From Seminavis robusta (Eukaryota > Bacillariophyta > Bacillariophyceae > Naviculales > Naviculaceae): a DNA stretch of 24,025 nucleotides. The position numbers and the translations under genes are program-made. Of the stretch, positions 17,261-24,025 are shown piece by piece (within the stretch, counting starts at the first letter, position 1; every line of letters begins with the position of its first letter). The DNA lies in the NCBI GenBank assembly GCA_903772945.1, contig CAICTM010001709.1, positions 1-24,025 on the forward strand, read 5' to 3'. Below the pieces are notes generated by a model. The model saw only the letters and a list, made by a program, of their open reading frames with translations, was not told the origin of the DNA and ran no database searches.

Positions 17261-18995
17261 ATGTTTTCTTTCAAATCAATCATGCTACTTCTTACCGCTG
17301 CGCTCAGTCATGGACAATCTACGGACTTATCCTACCTTCAGTCGCCCAAGCTTATGTGGGAGACTCAGGTAGACGGCATTCTTGATGGCAACGGTGTGTC
17401 CACCAGTCCCGACGACGCAATTACAGTTGTGACTCAAACGAGCGGGAAAATCACCGCCTTTGACACTCACACTGGTGCGAAGCTTTGGACATATGCTCCC
17501 CCACGCAATGGAGATTATCCACTCAGCTGCCAAGGTGGAGGAACTTTCTCTACAAAAGGATTTGAGGACTTTATTGTCTACTCGGTTGTGGATAACCCAA
17601 ACGGTCCTCGTGACACATTCACGTAAGAAACACCATGTGCCTGTCGTACCCTTTCTAACTCAAAGATCTCAAATACTGTTGTCCTTGTAACGATCTAGGC
17701 GTGTGGTGTCTTTGTCATTTGATGGTTCTGTTAATTGGATTTCAGCTCCTTTGGAAGGTGCCGCAGCAGGTAGCCCACTTGCATCCTTCGACGGCCGCTA
17801 TGTTTTCCTTACACACAACTCCAACGTGATGCAAGTGGGACACTTTTCAGTTTTGGACTCCTTTGGTGCAACGAATGAAACTGCTGTGCTTCCCCTCTAC
17901 AGCGAATTCAACACTACGAGCGCTTTCAGCCCACCCGGAATCTACCACAGACCAGAAGAAGGATACTACGATGGAGGCCAGGGCAACACAAACGATATTG
18001 TGCTTTGGTCTCATGCTCCCAACCCAGCTGAAGACAGAGTTGGGTTTGGCGCCGCCTTTGTCTTTCAGTTCCCTCTTGGTTACGTTGCTCCAAATCAGCC
18101 TGTTTCCATTGGCAGGCAATCGGATCAGAATCCATCGGGTGTTGACGGATTCGATGCAAACACCGGAAGACGCTTGTTTTGGATCATTCTTGGAGACCAA
18201 ACAAGAGACTGGCAAGCTGTTTCTGCGCCAGTGCTAACAAACCTTGGAAGAAGTCTGTATTGGTCTGTGTCACGAAGCCAGTTCCGCGCCTGGGTTGGAC
18301 AGGCTGGAACGAGTTCGGCGCGCTTCAACCGTGGTAAGACAGCAGGCCCACAGTTTTCCCGCGGAAGTCCTCGATATGCTGCGTGCCCCAATACTCCTGC
18401 CTTGAGCAGCAGCACTACCCAGCCAATGGTTTTCGCAGGGACAGCATCCACCGAGTTCGTCAAGATGAACTACTTGTTGGACGAAGAAGTTGTGCGAAAC
18501 ACTACTTCATTTGTGAGCGCAAGAGCAGTCGTATCACCCGACGACAAATTTGTATACTATACTGAGTTCTCCGGTACCTTGCACCAAGCCAGCACTGAAG
18601 ATCTCGAGGATACCTGGAACATCACAAACCTCGGAGTACTGAATGGCGAATTTGCCATGACAAAAGATGGATCCATGATTATTGTTGGTGATGTGACAGG
18701 ATATGTCATGGCATACCAAGTTGCATCTATGCCAACTCCATCGCCCACAGCTTCACCAACTGCAAATCCCACCGCCATTCCTGCCCCCAACCACAACCAA
18801 CCCCGGGGGTCCGTCCGACAACAGGAGCAACCCCGACTCTCCCCCCTGCAAACCCAACCCCGAAGCCAACACGATCCCCCATTTTCTTGTCAGTGCCAAC
18901 GATGCCGCAACAGCCACTACCAACGGCTGATTCGTCCAGTGTACGGTCCGGTGTCCAGCTTGCCTGGATTTCTCTTCTTGCGATTTTCGCACTGA
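17261..18995 (+). CDS. secreted PQQ-type beta-propeller with Pro/Thr-rich tail; 3' end probably frameshifted
   Basis: Exons 17261-17622 and 17699-18995 (76-nt GT-AG intron) give 552 residues as written. Residues 1-19 are a signal peptide. PQQ-like blade motifs are visible (KITAFDTHTGAKLW at about 63-76; VDGFDANTGRRLFW at about 269-282), and other propeller strands such as GSMIIVGDVTGYVMAYQV close the domain. A Pro/Thr/Ser repeat starts at about 465 (PTPSPTASPTANPT). Near residue 483 the frame stops making sense: it becomes Gln/Arg/Pro-rich and ends at 18993-18995. The frame two bases on continues the Pro/Thr repeat and ends in a hydrophobic tail (LAWISLLAIFALIM) with a stop at 19001-19003, like a C-terminal anchor signal. 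A one-base loss in the C run at 18784-18788 or the G run at 18805-18809 would explain this. No catalytic residues could be identified, so binding or structural roles are possible. Confidence 0.8.
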
Positions 18996-19003
18996 TTATG
19001 TAG

Positions 19004-19245
19004 CTCTTCTGTGGCGACGAACGGAGCTATTGGGCATCATCACTACGTGGAATATGATGACTAGTCACCTATGCTCATGGTCTGACATGATGGGCTTCAG
19101 AGGTCTTTATCAAGACGAAACAGAAACAATCAAGAACAAAAACTATTATAGATGTAACTTATAAGCAAAGCATTCAATATCAACTGGTTCTGGTTCTGTG
19201 AAGGTGTGAAGGTATGAGATGACATTCTGAGTTTCGGTCGATCTG
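19004..19245. other. convergent intergenic region
   Basis: Short AT-rich region between the propeller gene and the minus-strand disordered-protein gene. No coding frame; presumably the 3' UTRs of both. Confidence 0.55.
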
Positions 19246-19872
19246 CTACGTGCGATCCCCCCAGCAAGATATCATGTTGGTAGTGGCGGCATTAACTGAA
19301 AATGTCCTGTTGTCCGCGAGACCCCTCCGTCTCTTCGCAGGAGCACAGGCAAAGTTGGAAGCCTCCTCTGCGGCAACCACATGATTAGTATCAGTACATG
19401 TTGTTGAAGATCTCTTTCGGCTCTTGGATTGAATCTGGCTCGTCGACTCCTGCACTCCATTTCCCAAGTCCAAAGCGGTGGACGTCGGTGCTTTGTTGAA
19501 CGACCAACTCTGTGGTCGCTCGTTTTCGGACGATCGAGGTGGAAACGAAAACCCTGTCATGTTGAAGAAAAGGAGCAAAAAGAAGGGCGCGGAAGTGTCT
19601 TGTTGAATGAAAAGTGTTCAAAGAAGGTTGGTCCAAGTGTCGGGCTGCTTTCTTGGTTTCTGTCCTTGGCTCTTACTTTGAGTTCCAAATTGTGAGACAT
19701 CTATCTGTGTTTTCCGAGGTGGCTGCAGGGGGTCGTGCTTCAAAACCGTGTCGACTGGCACTTGACTCGACTCAGACTCACTCTTGGACTCGCCAAATCT
19801 CGGAACCCTTTGGCCTCGTCCCGAATTCCGTTGGATGATTCGATTCGGGCTGCGAAAACATGAACTCTCCAT
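19246..19872 (-). CDS. probable two-exon disordered, nuclear-type hypothetical protein
   Basis: Reading down the minus strand, exon 1 is 19872-19677 and exon 2 is 19553-19246. They are joined by a 123-nt intron with a strong donor (GTAAGA), a long pyrimidine tract before the acceptor, and preserved frame (phase 1), giving 167 residues. Neither exon alone was persuasive; the clean splice raises both. The product is Ser/Gln/Lys/Arg-rich and predicted disordered, with basic stretches (KSRKRSS, AKRRRG) like nuclear-localisation signals and no domain that I know. An alternative is that exon 2 is read independently from an ATG at 19560, which lies inside the proposed intron. Confidence 0.5.
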
Positions 19873-20620
19873 GTTAACAACAGGTATGTCATACTGCACC
19901 GAGGTCGCTGCCGTACCGGTAATAAGAGTTTAGCTAGTACAGTCGTTGGGGAAACCCAGAGATGGGTACGCAGAAGAAATCTTTAGTGAAGCTGGAGCCT
20001 CATCGCCACCGACAGCGTGAAACCGAATCTTCTGCGTTCCGTACCGGCTAGCTGGTACCTACCGGTACAAGGTACCGGTACCTACGCATGGTGGCGAACG
20101 ACGTGAGGGTCGAGCTCATCGAGTGCCCCCATCACCAACTTTTTGGCTACTAGTGGTTAGAAGGTTCTGGTTGTGGTTGATCTTACCTGCAGGAAGCATC
20201 TTTTTAATCCATACCAAGACAGGAATGGAGTGCTCAGCCACCGTAGTTGTGGGTTTTGTTGAACGCACGTTATGGCCTTTCCAACTCCAATGAAAGGTGC
20301 CATTTTGGCCTTCGAGAAAGCCCTGATAGAAAACATGGGATTCACGGAGTGTATAACAAATCCATATCAGTTATTGCGGACAACTGCTTTACCCTGTGCT
20401 AAGCTGTTCACAACTTTTCTCGATGACCACCTTCCTTCCAAGGTGACCAGGAATCTACGCTTGCTGTTACGTCACGTTCACTTCACCAACCAGCGCCTGG
20501 CGGATGTTTGCCTTGCTGCCTTCAGCTTTCCTGGCCGATAATAGCAGTTCTTCAAAAAAAGGAGAATTCAAGCATAGTTACAATAGCATTTAAACTGTAA
20601 TGTGATCGAAACAATCATAG
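19873..20620. other. intergenic region with dense TACCGGTA palindromes and a possible gene remnant
   Basis: About 750 bases. TACCGGTA occurs at 19914-19921, 20060-20067 and 20073-20080, in a patch where GGTACC also recurs. A 9-base inverted repeat (CGCAGAAGA / TCTTCTGCG) lies at 19969-19977 and 20028-20036. An 89-codon frame from an ATG at 20272 to 20541 (plus) has plausible but unrecognised amino-acid content, and a minus-strand frame at 20157-20345 overlaps it. Either could be a remnant of a gene or element; I cannot support one. Confidence 0.45.
20060..20080. repeat. paired TACCGGTA palindromes
   Basis: Two perfect 8-base palindromes separated by five bases, followed by a further overlapping GGTACC. 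This is the densest patch of this motif in the window. Confidence 0.9.
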
Positions 20621-23229
20621 CTAGCTGCCCTCCCCCTTGACGTTGCTTGCTGGTGCGTTGGATGCTTCGGAAGAATCTGGAACGATTGCGCTTGGTTTCT
20701 TCTGTTCTTCCAACGTTGTGTTAGTTGCAGACTCGTTCTGTGGGGTTTCAAGCTTGACCGCTGGGGTTGTCGTGTCGCTAGGCGTTTCGGATGATTTGAG
20801 AACCTGCTCGGACGTCCAACCAGGACAAATTTTGCTCAACACATCTGAATGATGCTTGATCCATAAGATCAGCTTGACAACTTGCGTCGGCTGTAGAATT
20901 TCACGCGTCCTCGTCAATCTGTCATTGAATTTCTTGTTCTTTTGCTCGCAGAGATCGCTAAGTTGATGGATCAGTGCCATGGTGGCGTTCAAGTTGGTGC
21001 ACAAATCCCGAATCTTTTCACGGTGTGACATCATTTTTCGAAGTTGTTGTGGTGCGACGTCCAAATGCTTCCCGAGAATTCCAACCAGAGGGTTTTGATC
21101 AGTCAGATTCTTACTGTCGTTGGCCTTTGCCATCGTCCACAATGCCATCTTTGTAAAATTCGTGGGGTTTGCGAGTCTGATGACGGCATTGATAACAGGG
21201 TGCAAAAATGTACGTGTCAGGTACTACACAACTCACAAGTCATTTCGAAAAAGGAAAGCAAAAAAACTTACTTTTGAAGCTGATCCAAATGAAAGGATAG
21301 CTCTTCATGTCGCCGTTTCCCGTAGTCCGAGTAGGCCTCCGAATACTCTTGAATCACTTTATTCAATTCCTCGTCCGGAGTTTCTTTGCTCATCACCATT
21401 TCCTTCATTTTGTCTTCTGCCTTGAGACGATCTTGTTGGAACCTTTCGGTTTGATTGGTGATATTGTCCAAGTGTCGCTTTAATTTTTCATTTTCGGCAC
21501 GCAATTGAGTCAGTCGGTTTTCGCAGTCCACGAGTCGGGGTTTCTTGCGCCTCTTGGCATAAGACGGTTTATTGTCTTCTTTGTCTTCTTTGCTAATCTT
21601 GCTGTTGGCGTTACTGTCGCTGGTAGCGGCGGGCATTTTGGTATCCTCGTGAGACCGTTTTCGCGTTACCGCTGCCACGGCTTCTTCTGCTGTCTTGCGA
21701 AGCGCGTCTACAAAGGGAGAGTTGTTGTTGTTGGATGATAGTTCCAATGCCGCCACTGCCGCAGACGAAGTCGCCGACTCTACATCGCTCTGTTTGGACG
21801 ACGAATTGCTGTACCGACGAGACGCGTAGCTTGGTGCTTGGCCATTGGTGTCCGTACTGACAAATGGCACCGGTGGGCCCTTGCAACTACTTGGTTTGCC
21901 TTCTGCGTTGGCGTCTCCCGCCGAGGTCGTTAAAGATGAAAGCATCTCGGAAGGAAGATTTATTCCGAGGCGGTTAGCCAATAGTGAAAATTGTGATATC
22001 AATTGTTCTTTCGGCGGCTGCGGGTACGAGGGCGCCGAAGAAGCCGCGTATGCATGAGGGTGGTGGTGTGGGTGTCCGTGTTGTGCTGGATGATGAGCCG
22101 GTGTGTGGGGAGGAGGAGGGTGACCTGCCACTGGAGCCACGAGAGGGCGATGGGCGGCACTCGGAGGGCTGTAATGTGGCTGAATAGGGACGGGAACTGA
22201 ACCAGGTGGAGGCGCGAATGCCGAATGCTGGTGGTGGCCAGGGGCTGGGGCGGGAGGAGCGGGTGCTGGAACGCCGTGATGGTACTGTGGGTAAGGCTGA
22301 GGAGCATGCGAATGTGGATGAGGGTAGTGATGATTGGCATGCTGAGGATGCGCTTGTGCTGGATGTGCCTGATGTGGTGGTGGCTGGACCTGAGGTGGAT
22401 GGGATGGTTGCTGACGTGCTAGTGGATTGGGTATCAATGGAGGGGGTGGTGGCTGACCGGTTACCGAGGGACTTGGATGTTGCTGCTGCTGTTGTGGCGA
22501 ATGTGTGGGTTGTCGAGGTGTCACAGAATGCTTGATTCCCTTGCTAACACGCTGAGGCTGATGTCCGTGCGAGGGATACGACTGCTGCTGAGGATGATGA
22601 TACCCATTTGTCTGGTGGTGATAGTGTCCATTGTGCGGATAGGGTTGGCCATGGTATGGCTGTACCTGAGGAGGATGTGGTGGAGGCTTTTGGGCAGAAG
22701 CATGTGGCTCGGCTGGATAACTATTGTTGCCGTTAGTGCCGCTGCTGTGATGATGTTGCTGCTGATGACCAGGATGGTGAGGCTGCGGGTGATGATGATT
22801 GCCCCGAGGTGGTCGCTGAACATCCCTTGAATCCCCTGATTTGTGTTCGCTTCTGTCATCACTGATATGAGGAATCGGTGACCCGGTCACTCCAAAATCC
22901 CTGAGCAGAGACTGCTCGGCATAGGTTAATGCATCGTCTGGCTTTCCTGTTGCTGCTGCTTGAGGTGCCGCCGTTGTCGTTGTGGGTGCTACTTCTCGTT
23001 CGTGAGGTGGTGCTGGCTTGGGCTGTGCTTGAGCATTATCAGTAGTAGCAGCCGTTGCCGCATTGGCGTTCTCTGCATTTCCAGCCGCCGTGATGGTAGA
23101 CAGCAAATCGGACGAATCATCGAGCATTAGCATTTCATTGTAAAAGAGACTTTCCAACAAAGTGGTATCCAATGTAGATCCATCAGGTAGGCTTCCACTA
23201 CCGCCATTGTCACCGCTTGGTTGGGACAT
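20621..23229 (-). CDS. large bZIP transcription factor with His/Pro/Gln-rich N-terminus and extra C-terminal domain
   Basis: Exon 1 is 23229-21272 and exon 2 is 21176-20621, joined by a 95-nt GT-AG intron, for 837 residues. The open frame begins 13 codons earlier at a TTG, so the ATG at 23229 (MSQPSGDNGG) is used. Residues 1-100 are acidic, as in an activation region. Residues about 120-420 are low-complexity His/Pro/Gln/Gly. A basic stretch (SYAKRRKKPRLVDCENRL, about 556) runs into a leucine-heptad helix with the usual buried Asn (LRAENEKLKRHLDNI), giving a bZIP at about 540-600. The basic region is not fully canonical. After it comes a helical region crossing the intron (HLDQLQ-KLANPTNF) and a further folded segment up to PGW near residue 770, then a Ser/Thr-rich tail. 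It should bind DNA as a dimer in the nucleus. Its targets are unknown; CRE-like ACGT boxes are typical for bZIPs. The TAG stop lies inside a TAGCTAGC tract. Confidence 0.85.
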
Positions 23230-24025
23230 TTCGCTATTGCAGGACCTCCAAAGTGGTATAGAGACCAATTTGAAGTATAAGATACCTTTGGGGTATCCTT
23301 TGCTTGGGTATGTATCGGTTTAGGAAGTGTTTGCTTTCTCCTTCTCGGTTAGACTAATCTTCTGAACCAAGGAGGGCAATCAAAAAGAAGGATAAAGAAT
23401 CCTGATTAGATTTTCTGTGCTGCTGCGTTTGTCTGGGTGTGATGTTTGGGCATCTGGCCATGGTGCTCCTTCCAAACACATTGTCTCCAATTGCATGAAG
23501 AACAGAGCAGTCTAATTGGTTGAGGTTTCACAGCTTCGCTCCCCGAACTCAGTCCCAGATAAGACTGATTTGGTTTCCGATTTTGATGCTTTTGTGATGC
23601 TGTGGCAGTCACCATCTTCGTCATCGCTTCTGCTAGCAATGTCAGGAAGGCCTGGTATTTTTAATAGGTTTTTCGTAACTATTTACCTCAGCTGAAAGTC
23701 GACTGTCGCTCCGGCTAGCTATAGGCAGCCAGAATCGAATCCAGTGGCGGGATGATTTGGATCCATTGCTCCTCCTGATCATCAGCTCGGGTGCGGTACA
23801 AAAGATTTGGGTTCGCTGCAAGCTTTCTCAGTAGCTTGTAGCCAGTCTAGCTAGATAGCCGGTTGAAGTCCGGCTGGAGAATACACGTACATGTACCGCC
23901 TTTGGACACACCTTGTTTGCTTGCTTGGACTTTTAATAAAAAAGTACTGGTAATTGGAAACACAGGTTGGCGTCCAGGGCAATCCGGTTTCGGGTTCGAA
24001 GAAGGTCTCCTTCAATCTCTCCTCC
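23230..24025. other. upstream region of the bZIP gene, no supported gene
   Basis: About 800 bases. A minus-strand frame (ATG at 23624, end 23406; 72 codons) encodes a small Lys/Gln-rich peptide with CSSCNWRQC and several histidines. It could be an upstream reading frame in the bZIP leader or an exon of something else, but the evidence is thin. CTAGCTAG occurs at 23847-23854. The rest shows no structure I can name; the window ends here, so features running off the edge would be missed. Confidence 0.4.

Noticed and set aside
20272..20541. 89-codon plus-strand frame, considered as a transposon remnant
   Set aside because: The composition is plausible but there are no motif, terminal repeats or homologous features that I can point to.
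23406..23624. Minus-strand 72-codon frame with a CxxC...C pattern, considered as a zinc ribbon
   Set aside because: Too few ligands in regular spacing and no neighbouring exon could be joined convincingly.
1..24025. CRISPR array, tRNA, rRNA, bacterial operon structure, LTR retrotransposon or virus-derived gene
   Set aside because: No spaced direct repeats of CRISPR type, no cloverleaf I could fold by eye, no long terminal repeats and no integrase, reverse transcriptase or capsid motifs were seen.

Overview
The window looks like nuclear DNA of a unicellular eukaryotic alga, most probably a pennate diatom. Genes lie on both strands, are compact (0.4-2.6 kb) and are interrupted by short GT-AG introns of about 70-180 nt. 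Diatom/stramenopile hallmarks include a secreted subtilase with Cys-rich GDGICC modules, a secreted Pro/Thr-tailed beta-propeller, a short-NBD ABC-2 transporter, a bZIP factor with a long extra C-terminal domain, and a YLD-repeat protein with a plastid-type presequence. There are no prokaryotic operons and I found no tRNA, rRNA, CRISPR array or intact transposon. The species cannot be named from what is visible.

Layout. 1-664: microsatellite and non-coding. 665-1378 (-): secreted or plastid-targeted YLD-repeat protein. It shares a 357-bp divergent promoter, carrying a cluster of CRE/CCRE-type TGACGT boxes, with an ABC-2 half transporter at 1736-3681 (+), which has five exons including a 9-nt micro-exon. 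3682-4185: duplicated non-coding sequence. 4186-5667 (-): Cys-rich single-pass membrane protein. 5668-6435: non-coding. 6436-7986 (+): strictosidine-synthase/APMAP-like propeller, three exons. 8220-9488 (-): MRG15/Eaf3-type chromatin reader. 9892-12486 (+): six-exon subtilisin-like protease with two C-terminal modules. 12487-14867: 2.4-kb gene-poor stretch rich in short palindromes and simple repeats. 14868-15503 (+): orphan four-helix membrane protein. 15808-16242 (-): small Ser-rich basic protein. 17261-18995 (+): secreted beta-propeller whose C-terminal reading frame appears shifted. 19246-19872 (-): probable two-exon disordered protein. 20621-23229 (-): large bZIP protein, two exons. 23230-24025: upstream region of that gene, no convincing gene.

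How the genes relate. This is a housekeeping and accessory mixture rather than one pathway. Several products enter the secretory system (subtilase, propeller, APMAP-like protein, single-pass protein), and two act on chromatin or transcription (MRG, bZIP). The most system-like element is the divergent pair at 665-3681. Four TGACG boxes lie within 68 bp between the two start codons, similar to the CO2/cAMP-responsive elements described upstream of a diatom carbonic anhydrase gene. This suggests co-regulation of the YLD-repeat protein and the transporter. Exon boundaries were derived by hand from splice signals and frame continuity, not from transcripts.
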